Shown piece by piece: positions 33,833-41,853 of a stretch of DNA of 64,000 bases. The DNA lies in contig CAVTBT010000001.1 in the NCBI GenBank assembly GCA_963733065.1, positions 124,001 to 188,000 on the forward strand, in the 5' to 3' direction. The position numbers and the translations under genes were made by a program. The notes under the pieces were generated by a model. The model ran no database searches. It saw only the letters and a list, made by a program, of their open reading frames with translations, and was not told where the DNA came from. Position 1 is the first letter of the stretch, and the number at the start of each line of letters is the position of its first letter. This DNA comes from CAVTBT01 sp963733065. Lineage in GTDB: Bacteria > Actinomycetota > Thermoleophilia > Gaiellales > Gaiellaceae.

Positions 33833-34711
33833 ATGCAGGTCGACGCGGTTGTCGAGCGGCTCTGGCCCGGTCGCGAGGCGACCGCCGAGGTGCTGGGCGG
33901 CGGCATCACGAACTACAACGTCAAGGTCACGCTCGCAGGCGGCGAGGCCTACGTGATTCGCATCGCCGGCAAGCGCACCGAGCTGCTCGGGATCGACCGG
34001 CGCCTCGAGCACGAGGCGTCCCTCGCCGCGGCCGCCGTCGGGGTGGGGCCCGAGGTCGTCGACTTCGTCCAGCCGGAAGGATGGCTCGTCACCCGCTTCA
34101 TCGAGGGCGAGATCATGTCGGCGGAGCGGATGGGCGAGTCCGAGACGCTGCGCCGCGTCGCCGTCTCGCTCCGGGCCGTCCACGCCGGCCCGCCGATCGG
34201 CGGCCGCTTCAACGCCTTTCGCGTGGTGGAGGACTACTGCCGGCTGGCCGAGGAGCACGGCGCCGTCGTCCCGCCGTCGTTCGCCCGTGCCAGCGAGGTG
34301 GCCGCACGCATCGAGCGCACGCGGCGTGCGGCGCCCGAGCGGCCCTGTCACAACGACCTCCTGACCGCGAACTTCATCGACGACGGGACGCGCGTTCGCA
34401 TCGTCGACTGGGAGTACGCGGGCATGGGCGACGTCGCGTTCGATCTCGCCAACTTCGCCGTCAACCACGGCCTCGGCCGCCGCGAGCGCGTCGAGCTGCT
34501 GCGGGCGTACCACGGAGCCGCGCGCCGCGAGGACGAGCGCGCGCTGACCCTCATGCGCTTCATGTCCGACTTCCGAGAGGCGATGTGGGGGGTGCTCCAG
34601 AGCGCGATCTCGGAGCTCGACTTCGACTTCGCCGGGTACGCCGCCGAGCACTTCGAGCGGCTCGAGCGAACAGCGTCGGAGCGCAGCTTCCGCCGCGCAC
34701 TCGCGGCCTAG
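33833..34711 (+). CDS. choline/ethanolamine-kinase-like phosphotransferase
   Basis: The 292-residue protein has LGGGITNYNVKVTL (nucleotide loop), YVIRIAGKRTELLGI (Lys), PERPCHNDLLTANFI (catalytic Asp/Asn loop) and RIVDWEYAGMGDVAFDLANF (metal Asp). This is the LicA/choline-kinase pattern. It phosphorylates a choline-like amino alcohol or related compound. It follows azlD by 13 nt and precedes the DMGDH-type oxidoreductase, suggesting a role in choline/glycine-betaine-type metabolism; this link is inferred. Confidence 0.88.
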   Translation: MQVDAVVERLWPGREATAEVLGGGITNYNVKVTLAGGEAYVIRIAGKRTELLGIDRRLEHEASLAAAAVGVGPEVVDFVQPEGWLVTRFIEGEIMSAERMGESETLRRVAVSLRAVHAGPPIGGRFNAFRVVEDYCRLAEEHGAVVPPSFARASEVAARIERTRRAAPERPCHNDLLTANFIDDGTRVRIVDWEYAGMGDVAFDLANFAVNHGLGRRERVELLRAYHGAARREDERALTLMRFMSDFREAMWGVLQSAISELDFDFAGYAAEHFERLERTASERSFRRALAA

Positions 34712-34715
34712 CGCG

Positions 34716-34820
34716 CTAGCGCCCGCGCCAGAAGACGGCCGCCGCGGCGCCCGCCTCGGCGACGACGCTCAGCAGGGCGACCAGCTTCAGCCAGCGGGGA
34801 ACGTGCCGCATGTCACGCAT
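34716..34820 (-). CDS. 34-residue single-span membrane peptide
   Basis: The short frame encodes MRDMRHVPRWLKLVALLSVV and 14 more residues, ending AAVFWRGR. A basic N-terminus, one hydrophobic helix and a basic C-terminus are what real small membrane proteins look like. It fills the gap between two plus-strand genes on the opposite strand. There is no clear ribosome site. A second ATG at codon 4 exists. Function unknown. Confidence 0.45.
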   Translation of the reverse strand: MRDMRHVPRWLKLVALLSVVAEAGAAAAVFWRGR

Positions 34821-34854
34821 ATCGGTAGGCGGCGGGCGCGAGTTGAGAGCGGGT

Positions 34855-34860
34855 TAGGTT
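34855..34860 (+). promoter_or_regulatory. -10-like TAGGTT, leaderless layout
   Basis: TAGGTT ends 8 nt before the ATG at 34869. Confidence 0.45.
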
Positions 34861-34868
34861 CTCCGGCG

Positions 34869-37277
34869 ATGAGGGACCGGGCGCGCGCAGTTGTGATCGG
34901 CGGCGGTGTCGGCGGCTGCTCGATCGCGTACTGGCTCGCGCGGCTTGGGTGGGGAGACGTCGTGCTCGTCGAGCGCGCCGACCTGACCAGCGGCTCCACG
35001 TTCCACTCGGCGGGCCTCGTCGGCCAGCTGCGGAGCTCGCTCTCGTTGACGCGGATGATGATGAGCTCGGTCGAGCTGTACAGGACGCTCGAGTCCGAGG
35101 TCGGTCTCGAGACCGGCTGGCACGAGGTCGGCTCGCTCAGGCTCGCCTCGTCGCGGGAACGCATGGAGGAGATCGCCCGCCAGGCGGGCTGGGCGAAGAC
35201 CTTCGGCCTCCCTCTCGAGCTCGTCTCCGCCGACGACGCGGAGCGCCTCTTCCCGCCGCTGTCGACCGAGGGCGTGCTCGGCGCCGCGTACCTGCCGACG
35301 GACGGCTACATCGACCCGAGCCAGCTGACGTTCGCACTCGCGGAGGGCGCCCGCCGCCGCGGCGCCGAGATCGCGACCAACACCCGCGTGACCGGCATCC
35401 GCGTCCGGAACGGGCGGGTGGAGGGCGTGGAGACCGACCGCGGTGACGTCGAGTGCGAGGTCGTCGTGAACGCGGGTGGCATGTTCGCGCAGGAGCTCGG
35501 CGCCCTCGCCGGCGTGCATGTGCCCGTGGTGCCGATGGCCCACGAGTACCTCGTCACGCGGCCCGCCGGCGTCCCGCTCGACGTTCCGACCATGCGCGAC
35601 CCGTCGCTCCTCGTGTATTTCCGCGGCGAGTCGGGCGGGCTGGTCATGGGCGGCTACGAGCGGCGGCCGGCGCCGTGGTCGCTGGACGGCATTCCGCCGG
35701 ACTTCAACGGCAAGCTGCTCGAGGAGGACTGGCCGCGCTTCGAGGAGCTCATGGAGAACGCGGTACGCCGCGTGCCCTCGCTCGGCGACATGGAGGTCGT
35801 GCGGCTCATCAACGGACCGGAGGCATTCACGCCCGACGGCGAGTTCATCCTCGGCCCCAGCGACGTACGCGGCTTCTGGGTCGCGGCGGGCTTCTGTGCG
35901 CACGGCCTCGCCGGTGCCGGCGGCATGGGTCAGCTCGTCGCCGAGTGGATCGTCGAGGGCGTGCCGAGCCTCGACGTCTGGCACATGGACTCGCGCCGCT
36001 TCGGCGCCGCCTACCGCAGCCGCGACTACACGCTCGCGCGCACGACGGAGGTCTACTCGACGTACTACGACGTGAAGTACCCGGGGCACGAGCGGAGCGC
36101 CGGCCGGCCGCTCCGGCTCTCGCCCGCCTACCCACGCCTGCAGGAGCTGGGTGGGGTCTTCGGCGAGAAGTCGGGCTGGGAGCGGGCGAACTGGTTCGAG
36201 CCGAACGCCGCTCACGGGGACGAGTCGCTGCGCCCGCGTGGCTGGGCGGGCAAGCTCTGGTCGCCCGCGATCGGCGCCGAGCACGCCGCCTGCCGCGAGG
36301 CCGCGGCGCTGTTCGACGAGTCGTCGTTCGCCAAGATCGAGATCTCGGGGACGGGGGCGGCCGAGCTGCTCGAGCGGCTCTGCGACAACCGCGTCGCCCG
36401 CGACGTCGGCGCAATCACGTACACGCAGATGCTGAACGCACGCGGCGGCATCGAGTGCGACTTCACCGTCACGCGCCTCGGCGACGAGCGCTTCAGGATC
36501 GTCACCGGCACCGCGTTCGGGCAGCACGATCTCGCCTGGATCCGCCAGCACGCTCCCGACGACGGGTCGGTGCGCGTCGAGGACGTCACCTCCCAGTACG
36601 CGTGCCTCGGCCTGTGGGGCCCGCGGGCGCGGGACATCCTCGCGCCGCTCACGACCGACGCGCTCGACTTCTCGTACATGCGCGGGCGTGAGCTGGCCGT
36701 GGGGCGCGTCCCATGCCTCGCGCTCCGCGTCACCTACGTCGGCGAGCTCGGCTGGGAGCTCTACTGCCCCGTCGAGTACGGGCTCGCGCTGTGGGACGCC
36801 GTCTGGGAGGCCGGCCAGGCGCATGGGCTCGTGGCGGGCGGCTACAGGGCAATCGACTCGCTGCGGCTGGAGAAGGGCTACCGCGTGTGGGGCGCGGACA
36901 TCACGCCGGACGAGACGCCGTACGAGGCGGGGCTCGGCTTCGCGGTGAAGCTGGACAAGGGCGACTTCGTCGGCCGCGACGCCCTCGTCGCGGCCGGGAC
37001 GGAGCCCGAACGACAGCTCGCCTGCCTCGTCCTGGCGGACCCGCGCGCGGTCGCGCTCGGCTCCGAGCCGGTCCGTGTGGGCGATCGGCTCGTCGGGCGG
37101 GTCACGAGCGGCGGCTACGGCTACACCGTCGAGCGGTCGATCGCCTACGCGTCGCTGCCTGCCGCCGACGCAGCGGTGGGCACCGAGGTCGCGGTCGAGA
37201 TCTTCGGGGAGTGGGTGGCCGGTGAGATCGCCGCCGAGCCGCTCTTCGACCCGAGCGGCGAGCGGATCCGCGCTTAG
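34869..37277 (+). CDS. FAD-dependent DMGDH/sarcosine dehydrogenase-like protein with GcvT domain
   Basis: The 802-residue protein has an FAD-binding DAO domain first: VVIGGGVGGCSIAYWLARLG, then ERADLTSGSTFHSAGLVGQL, where the His is the usual site of covalent FAD in DMGDH. The region FWVAAGFCAHGLAGAGGMG closes this domain. From about residue 430 comes a GcvT/aminomethyltransferase folate domain (YTQMLNARGGIECDFTVTRL, YVGELGWELYCP) and its C-terminal barrel. It oxidatively demethylates N-methylated glycines and may pass the one-carbon unit to tetrahydrofolate. The ATG at 34869 fits the leaderless pattern. The stop overlaps the convergent gene by 4 bp. Confidence 0.93.
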   Translation: MRDRARAVVIGGGVGGCSIAYWLARLGWGDVVLVERADLTSGSTFHSAGLVGQLRSSLSLTRMMMSSVELYRTLESEVGLETGWHEVGSLRLASSRERMEEIARQAGWAKTFGLPLELVSADDAERLFPPLSTEGVLGAAYLPTDGYIDPSQLTFALAEGARRRGAEIATNTRVTGIRVRNGRVEGVETDRGDVECEVVVNAGGMFAQELGALAGVHVPVVPMAHEYLVTRPAGVPLDVPTMRDPSLLVYFRGESGGLVMGGYERRPAPWSLDGIPPDFNGKLLEEDWPRFEELMENAVRRVPSLGDMEVVRLINGPEAFTPDGEFILGPSDVRGFWVAAGFCAHGLAGAGGMGQLVAEWIVEGVPSLDVWHMDSRRFGAAYRSRDYTLARTTEVYSTYYDVKYPGHERSAGRPLRLSPAYPRLQELGGVFGEKSGWERANWFEPNAAHGDESLRPRGWAGKLWSPAIGAEHAACREAAALFDESSFAKIEISGTGAAELLERLCDNRVARDVGAITYTQMLNARGGIECDFTVTRLGDERFRIVTGTAFGQHDLAWIRQHAPDDGSVRVEDVTSQYACLGLWGPRARDILAPLTTDALDFSYMRGRELAVGRVPCLALRVTYVGELGWELYCPVEYGLALWDAVWEAGQAHGLVAGGYRAIDSLRLEKGYRVWGADITPDETPYEAGLGFAVKLDKGDFVGRDALVAAGTEPERQLACLVLADPRAVALGSEPVRVGDRLVGRVTSGGYGYTVERSIAYASLPAADAAVGTEVAVEIFGEWVAGEIAAEPLFDPSGERIRA

Positions 37278-37801
37278 AGGAGCTGAAGCGCAACGCCGTC
37301 GAGCGCGACCGCGCCGCCCTCGACGACGAGCTCGACCCGGCCGCCGGGCCCTGCGGTGCCGAGCGCGTCCAGCAGCGGCGCCAGGATCGCCGAGCGGAGC
37401 GCCGCCGGCCGCGCCTCCACGACCGCCGCGCCGGAGGCGCGAACGACGAGCTCGACGTCGCTGTGGCCCGAGAAGCGGCGGGCCAGCGCCGCCGTCTCCT
37501 CCGCGAACGCGCCGAGCGCGACTGCGGTCTCCGGCTCGAAGCGCTCGCGCGCCAGGCGCTGCAGGGTCCTCACGATCTCTGCGACCTCGGCCGCCGTCGA
37601 CTGGACGAGCATCAGCCGCTCGTGGGTCTTGGTGCCGGGGTCCGAGTCCTCGAGCAGGAACTCGACCGTCCCGCCGAGGGCGAGGAGCGGATTGGCGAGC
37701 TCGTGAACCGCCCCGGGCACCAGCCGCCCGAGCGTTTCGAGGCGTCTGCGCTCGTCGCGATCCGTGTCGTCCAGGTCGGCAACCACCGCACGGAGTATCA
37801 T
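37274..37801 (-). CDS. degenerate histidine-kinase-like protein (HisKA only)
   Basis: The 175-residue protein has a DHp-like helix with the H-box LVPGAVHELANPLLALGG; the phospho-accepting His is near residue 33. A second helix follows. The remainder (LRSAILAPLLDALGTAGPGG) resembles the start of a HATPase_c domain but has no N-box Asn and stops before any G-box. It therefore cannot bind ATP as a kinase. It is divergent from a NarL-type regulator (39 nt between starts), so it may serve as phosphotransfer protein or phosphatase for it. No sensor domain is seen. Confidence 0.65.
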   Translation of the reverse strand: MILRAVVADLDDTDRDERRRLETLGRLVPGAVHELANPLLALGGTVEFLLEDSDPGTKTHERLMLVQSTAAEVAEIVRTLQRLARERFEPETAVALGAFAEETAALARRFSGHSDVELVVRASGAAVVEARPAALRSAILAPLLDALGTAGPGGRVELVVEGGAVALDGVALQLL

Positions 37802-37840
37802 CGCGCATCCCGGTGGATCGCCGTCCCTCGGGGCCGCCCG

Positions 37841-38485
37841 ATGTCCGAGCTCGCCTCCGCTGCAGTCCCGATCACCTGCTTCGTGGCCGACGATCACCCA
37901 GCAGTGGTCCAGGCCGTCGTCGACGTGCTCGAGACCGCCGGGATCCATGTGACCGGCACTGCGCGCGACGGTGAGGAGGCGGCGCAGCTCATCGAGGCCG
38001 AGCCGCCGGGCGTCGCGCTACTCGACCTGCGCATGCCGCGGCTCTCGGGCATCGACGTCGCCCGCCGCCTGGCCCGCTCCGAGCTCGAGACGTCCGTGAT
38101 CCTCTACACCGCGTTCGGTGACCGCGCGCTCCTGATCGAGGCGCTCGACGCTGGCGCGCGCGGCTTCGTCCTCAAGGAAGCCCCGCTCGCCGAGGTCGTG
38201 CGGGCGATCCAGCTCGTCTCGGGCGGCCGCACCTACGTCGACCCGGTGCTCGCCGGCGTGCTGTCCAGCTCGGCCGCGACCGGGAAGATGGCCTCCCTCA
38301 CGCAGCGCGAGCGAGACGTGCTGCGCCTCCTCGCCGACGGGCTCTCGAACGAGGAGATCGGCAAGGAGCTCTTCATCTCGGCGGAGACCGTGCGCACCCA
38401 CGTGCGCAAGGCGATGGCGAAGCTCGACGCCGACACGCGCACGCAGGCCGTCGCGACAGCGCTGCGCCAGTCGCTGATCGCCTGA
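37841..38485 (+). CDS. NarL/FixJ-family response regulator
   Basis: The 214-residue protein has a receiver domain with TCFVADDHPAVVQAVVDVL (acidic pocket), VALLDLRMPRLSG (phosphorylated Asp), LYTAFGD (Thr) and GARGFVLKEA (Lys). A C-terminal LuxR helix-turn-helix follows (LTQRERDVLRLLADGLSNEE, FISAETVRTHVRKAMAKL). It controls transcription after phosphorylation. The divergent kinase-like protein lacks an ATPase domain, so the true kinase must be elsewhere. Confidence 0.95.
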   Translation: MSELASAAVPITCFVADDHPAVVQAVVDVLETAGIHVTGTARDGEEAAQLIEAEPPGVALLDLRMPRLSGIDVARRLARSELETSVILYTAFGDRALLIEALDAGARGFVLKEAPLAEVVRAIQLVSGGRTYVDPVLAGVLSSSAATGKMASLTQRERDVLRLLADGLSNEEIGKELFISAETVRTHVRKAMAKLDADTRTQAVATALRQSLIA

Positions 38486-38512
38486 AGCCAACCGGCTGCG
38501 CTGGGGGAAGCC

Positions 38513-38576
38513 GCGGCCGCGAAGCGGCCGCCTTCAGGGGTCTGCGCGCCCGGAATCCGCGCGAGCGGATTCCGGG
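38513..38576. terminator. two hairpins between convergent genes
   Basis: GCGGCCGC (38513-38520) pairs with 38524-38531 around GAA. CCCGGAATCCGC (38549-38560) pairs perfectly with 38565-38576 around GCGA, a GNRA tetraloop. They fill the gap between the response regulator and the Nudix-type gene and would act in both directions. No T-run is present. Confidence 0.65.
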
Positions 38577-38586
38577 CATGCGACGG

Positions 38587-39282
38587 CTAACTTGGCGGTC
38601 TCAGCACGGCGAACTGATCTGTCACCTCGAGCTCGTGCGAGCGGAAGCGGAACATGTCGGCCGGACGGCCGCCGACGCGGCCCGGGCCGCGGCGCTCGCC
38701 GGTGGCGGCCAGCAGGCCGCGCCGGAGCAGGACCCGCTTGAGATTCGTGGCCGAGACGTCGTGGCCGAGCGCCGCCGCGTAGACCTCGCGGAGCTGCGGC
38801 AGCGTGAACGTCTCTGGAGCGAGGGCGAAGCCGAGGTTCGTGTACGAGAGCTTCGCCCGGAGCCGCTCCCGGCCGGTGAGCACGATCGAGCCGTGGTCGA
38901 ACGCCATCGGCGGCAGGTCGTCGACCGGGTGCCACGCCGTGTCTTCGGGCACGGCGGGGTCGATGCCGACCGGCACCAGGCCGAGGTAGGCGGTCGCGAG
39001 CTCGCGCCGCTCCGGGTTCCGGGCGGGATCGGAGAGCGTGACGAGCTGCTCCAGGTGCGACACGTCGCGCACGTCCACCTTCGCCGCGAGGTGCCGCCGG
39101 ATCGAGTCCTCGAGCGTCTCGTGGCGCTCCAGCCGGCCGCCGGGTAAGCCCCACGAGCCGAGGAACGGCTCGCGGGCGCGTTGCCAGACGAGCGTCGCCA
39201 GGACGCCGTCCCGCACCTGCAGCACGACGGCGAGGGCGGAATGCGTCGATCCGCTAGAATCGGCCGACAGTTTACGACTCAC
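38587..39282 (-). CDS. Nudix-fold plus winged-helix regulator (NrtR-like), Nudix box degenerate
   Basis: The 231-residue protein has an N-terminal Nudix fold (FLGSWGLPGGRLERHETLEDSI). Where an active Nudix box has REUXEE it reads RRHLAAK, so the metal-binding Glu residues are gone. The C-terminal part (FTLPQLREVYAAALGHDVSATNLKRVL-type winged helix, ending GRVGGRPADMFRF) is the DNA-binding domain of NrtR-type repressors of NAD metabolism. NrtR proteins bind ADP-ribose without cleaving it. The GTG at 39282 has TAGTTT 6 nt upstream. It is divergent from a BMP lipoprotein gene, a possible target. Confidence 0.85.
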   Translation of the reverse strand: MSRKLSADSSGSTHSALAVVLQVRDGVLATLVWQRAREPFLGSWGLPGGRLERHETLEDSIRRHLAAKVDVRDVSHLEQLVTLSDPARNPERRELATAYLGLVPVGIDPAVPEDTAWHPVDDLPPMAFDHGSIVLTGRERLRAKLSYTNLGFALAPETFTLPQLREVYAAALGHDVSATNLKRVLLRRGLLAATGERRGPGRVGGRPADMFRFRSHELEVTDQFAVLRPPS

Positions 39283-39293
39283 AGGCTAAAACT
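39269..39293. promoter_or_regulatory. imperfect inverted repeat between Nudix regulator and BMP gene
   Basis: AGTTTA (39269-39274) and TAAAACT (39287-39293) are near-complementary and 12 nt apart. The repeat covers the regulator's start codon and its -10-like TAGTTT (39289-39294), and lies about 18 nt before the BMP gene. This is a good place for an autoregulatory operator. Confidence 0.4.
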
Positions 39294-39310
39294 AGCGAAA
39301 GGATCGGGCG

Positions 39311-40350
39311 ATGAGGAAGGCGACGGCGTTGGGGGTCCTGGTGGCTGCACTCGCTGTCATTGCCGCGGGCTGCGGCGGCGACGACGAGGAGACCGGCGGG
39401 ACGACGGCCCCGGCGACGACGGGCCAGGCGCCGGCTCTCAAGGTCGGCCTGATCACCGATCTCGGCCAGCTCGACGACGACGGCTTCAACGAGCTCGCCT
39501 ACAAGGGGCTGATGCGCGCCGAGCGCGAGCTCGGCATCGAGGGACGGGTGGTGGAGTCACGCTCCGCCGCCGACTACGTGCCGAACATGAGCGCCCTCAT
39601 CCGGCAGGGCTACGACGTCATCATCGGCGTCGGCTTCGCGCAAGGGCGACGCCGTCGCCACCGCCGCGAAGCGCTTCCCGGAGCGCAGCTTCGCGATCGT
39701 CGATGTCGACCAGACGGGCCTCAAGGGGCAGCCGGACAACGTGCTGGGGCTCCTGTTCAAGGAGCAGGAGGTCGGCTACCTCGCCGGGTACCTCGCGGCG
39801 CTGACGGCCAAGCGCGACGGCGGGAACGAGATCAGCGCCGTCGGCGGCTACAAGGAGCCTCCTGTCGACCGGTTCATCGCGGGCTACCGAGCCGGTGCGC
39901 AGAAGGCCGTGCCCGGCACGAAGGTGACCGTGGTCGTACTCGTCCGACTGGGACGACCAGGCGAAGTGCAAGGAGCTGGCGCTGAACCAGATCGCGGCCG
40001 GCTCGCGGGTCGTCTTCCAGGTCGCGGGAGGTTGCGGGCTCGGTGCCATCAACGCGGCGAAGGAGAAGCGGGTCTGGGGCATCGGGGTCGACGCCGACCA
40101 GTCGTTCCTTGGCGAGCATGTGCTGACGAGCGCGCTCAAGGGCGTCGACGAGGCCGTCTTCCGCACGATCGAGGCGGCGCAGGACGGGTCGTTCGCCGGC
40201 GGCGGCAATGCCGTCTTCGGGCTCGACCGCGACGGTGTCGGGCTCGGCACCGTCAGCCCGCGCGCGAACGACGAGGACGTCGCCAAGGTCGACGCGATCA
40301 AGGAGCAGCTGGCGAACGGCGAGGTCGGGGAGATCCCGACGTCGCTTTGA
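39311..40350 (+). CDS. BMP-family (PnrA/Med-like) nucleoside-binding lipoprotein; two frame breaks
   Basis: The span is 3n+2 long; about 345 residues after removing one extra base near 39642 and one near 39937. MRKATALGVLVAALAVIAAGC is a lipoprotein signal with the lipid-bearing Cys at 21. The mature protein has VGLITDLGQLDDDGFNELAY, then YVPNMSALIRQGYDVIIGVG, LLFKEQEVGYLAGYLAAL and VDADQSFLGEHVLTSALKGV, the pattern of BMP-type ABC transporter binding proteins for nucleosides. No permease or ATPase gene follows here. Both breaks join conserved segments, so they are probably sequence errors. Confidence 0.85.
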
Positions 40351-40353
40351 GCG

Positions 40354-40602
40354 TCACCCTCCGGCGACCGCGGCGACGACGATGACCTCGGCGTCGGGTC
40401 TGAGCCCGGCGCCGAGGTCGTGCTCCCGTTCGCCGTCGACGTAGACGTGGACGAGCGGCCGCACGCGGCCCTGCTCGTCGATCAGCAGGTCGGTCACCGG
40501 CAGGGCGCGGAGGGCGTCGCCGACGGTGGCCGCGTCGACCTCGTGGCGCCGCACGCCGCCGGCCTCCTGGGCGAGGAGCGAGGGCAGCCGGACGGAGGCC
40601 AT
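40354..40602 (-). CDS. MoaD/ThiS-family small sulfur-carrier-like protein
   Basis: The 82-residue protein begins MASVRLPSLLAQEAGG and has a beta-grasp pattern with VGDALRALPVTDLLIDEQGR and VHVYVDGEREHDLGAGLRPD. It ends VAAVAGG, the C-terminal Gly-Gly that is activated and thiocarboxylated in MoaD/ThiS proteins. It starts 5 nt after the BNR-repeat gene, so they form an operon. This pairing recurs in bacteria, from memory, but its role is not known to me. Confidence 0.85.
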   Translation of the reverse strand: MASVRLPSLLAQEAGGVRRHEVDAATVGDALRALPVTDLLIDEQGRVRPLVHVYVDGEREHDLGAGLRPDAEVIVVAAVAGG

Positions 40603-40607
40603 CGCGC

Positions 40608-41675
40608 CTAGGGCGCCGTCGCCGCGACCTCGACGGAGAGGATCTCCGGCAGGTCGGCCGCGACGGTCGACCAGGTGCCCGACGCGCGGTCGAGCTCGTA
40701 GACGTTGCCCGCCTGCGTGCCGAGGAAGACCGAGTCGCTGTCGAACGACATGCCCTCGCGCTTGACCGAGGCCCAGGCTGGCTCCGGCAGACCGTCCGAG
40801 GCGAGTTCCCACGACGCGCCCCCGTCTCCGGTGCGGTACACGCCGAGCCGGCCGCCGCTCGTGACGCGATTGTCCGAGCCCTCCTCGGGCACGACGAAGG
40901 CCGTGTCCGCGTCGCCCGGGTCGAGCGCGATCGGGAAGCCGAAGCCACTCGGCAGACCGTTGCCGTCGAGCCGCTCCCAGTTCGCGCCCGCATCGTCCGA
41001 GCGGTAGACGCCGCAGTGGTTCTGCTGCCAGAGCCGTTCGGGGCGGCCGGGATGCGAGAGCACCTTGTGCACGCACTGGCCGACCTCCGGATAGGGGTCG
41101 TTCGGCAGGAAGCACGCCTCGGTGCCGACGTTCGCGGGCGTCCAGGTCTCGCCGCCGTCCTCGGTGCGGAAGACGCCGGCCGCCGAGATGCCCGCCCACA
41201 TCCGGTCGGCGTTGTCCGCGTCGAGGGTGATCGAATGCGCGCAGAGACCCCCGGCGCCCGGCTCCCAGCGCTCACGCGTGGGGTGATCCATCAGTCCGGC
41301 GACCGGCTCCCACGTCGCGCCGCCATCATCGGAGCGGAAGAGGCCGCCGGGGTCGACGCCCAGCCAGAGCCTCCCCGGCTGAGACACGTGGCCGGGCTCG
41401 ACGTGCCAGGTGGCGTTGAGCGTCAGACCGGACGCCTGGGGCATGGCGAGTCCCTCCGACCGCTCCCAGTTATCGCCGCCGTCGGTCGACCGGTGGAAGG
41501 CGCCGCCGTAGACCCAGTTGTTCGTGCAGGCGAGCAGCGACCCGTCGCGTGGGTCGGCCGCTGCGTGGTTGACCGACCAGCCGGCCATCCTTGGCTCCGG
41601 TGTGCTCCAGCCGTCGTCGCTCCGCCGGATCAGGAACAGCCCTTTGCGGGTGCCGACGAGCAGCAACGCGCTCAC
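40608..41675 (-). CDS. BNR/sialidase-like beta-propeller protein
   Basis: The 355-residue protein has several Asp-box/BNR repeats with SxDGGxxW-type motifs (HRSTDGGDNWERSEG, FRSDDGGATWEPVAG, FRTEDGGETWTPANVG, YRSDDAGANWERLDG, YRTGDGGASWELASD). These build a propeller like that of exo-sialidases and photosystem-assembly factors. No signal peptide is present, so it is probably cytoplasmic. The catalytic Arg triad and Tyr of sialidases are not evident, so hydrolase activity is doubtful. GTG 41675 is chosen because upstream codons are low-complexity. It is divergent from the aldehyde dehydrogenase operon. Confidence 0.82.
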   Translation of the reverse strand: MSALLLVGTRKGLFLIRRSDDGWSTPEPRMAGWSVNHAAADPRDGSLLACTNNWVYGGAFHRSTDGGDNWERSEGLAMPQASGLTLNATWHVEPGHVSQPGRLWLGVDPGGLFRSDDGGATWEPVAGLMDHPTRERWEPGAGGLCAHSITLDADNADRMWAGISAAGVFRTEDGGETWTPANVGTEACFLPNDPYPEVGQCVHKVLSHPGRPERLWQQNHCGVYRSDDAGANWERLDGNGLPSGFGFPIALDPGDADTAFVVPEEGSDNRVTSGGRLGVYRTGDGGASWELASDGLPEPAWASVKREGMSFDSDSVFLGTQAGNVYELDRASGTWSTVAADLPEILSVEVAATAP

Positions 41676-41745
41676 GGGACCGACCTTACCAAGGGCACCG
41701 TCACCGGTCTGCGGTGTCCCGTCCGGCGTGCTCCGCGGCGGCGCA

Positions 41746-41795
41746 TTGGACGCGCTGTCCAAGTCGGCGGCACGTCCAAGCCACGAACTTGTCCA
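41746..41795 (+). promoter_or_regulatory. operator-like array: palindrome plus three 17-nt-spaced GTCCA repeats
   Basis: TTGGAC (41746-41751) and GTCCAA (41757-41762) form an inverted repeat with 5-nt spacer. GTCCAAG recurs at 41774 and GTCCATG at 41791, so GTCCA starts occur at 41757, 41774 and 41791, exactly 17 nt apart. The last copy overlaps the -35 of the predicted promoter. This looks like a binding array for the regulator of the polyamine operon. Confidence 0.55.
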
Positions 41796-41817
41796 TGCCG
41801 TCGGAGGTGGCTAGGCT
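41790..41817 (+). promoter_or_regulatory. promoter of the polyamine/GABA operon
   Basis: TTGTCC (41790-41795) and TAGGCT (41812-41817) are 16 nt apart. A start near 41824 gives a 30-nt leader before the GTG at 41854. Confidence 0.5.
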
Positions 41818-41853
41818 CGCGCGAACATCGGCCTCGGCGAACGGAGGGCGCAC

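Noticed and set aside
39642..39937. Programmed +1 ribosomal frameshifting as the cause of the breaks
   Set aside because: No slippery codon/stop combination or shared stimulator is seen, and breaks occur in a dozen unrelated genes. Sequence error explains them more simply.
40608..41675. Active sialidase
   Set aside because: Only Asp-box repeats are present; the Arg triad and catalytic Tyr/Glu of sialidases are not evident and there is no signal peptide.
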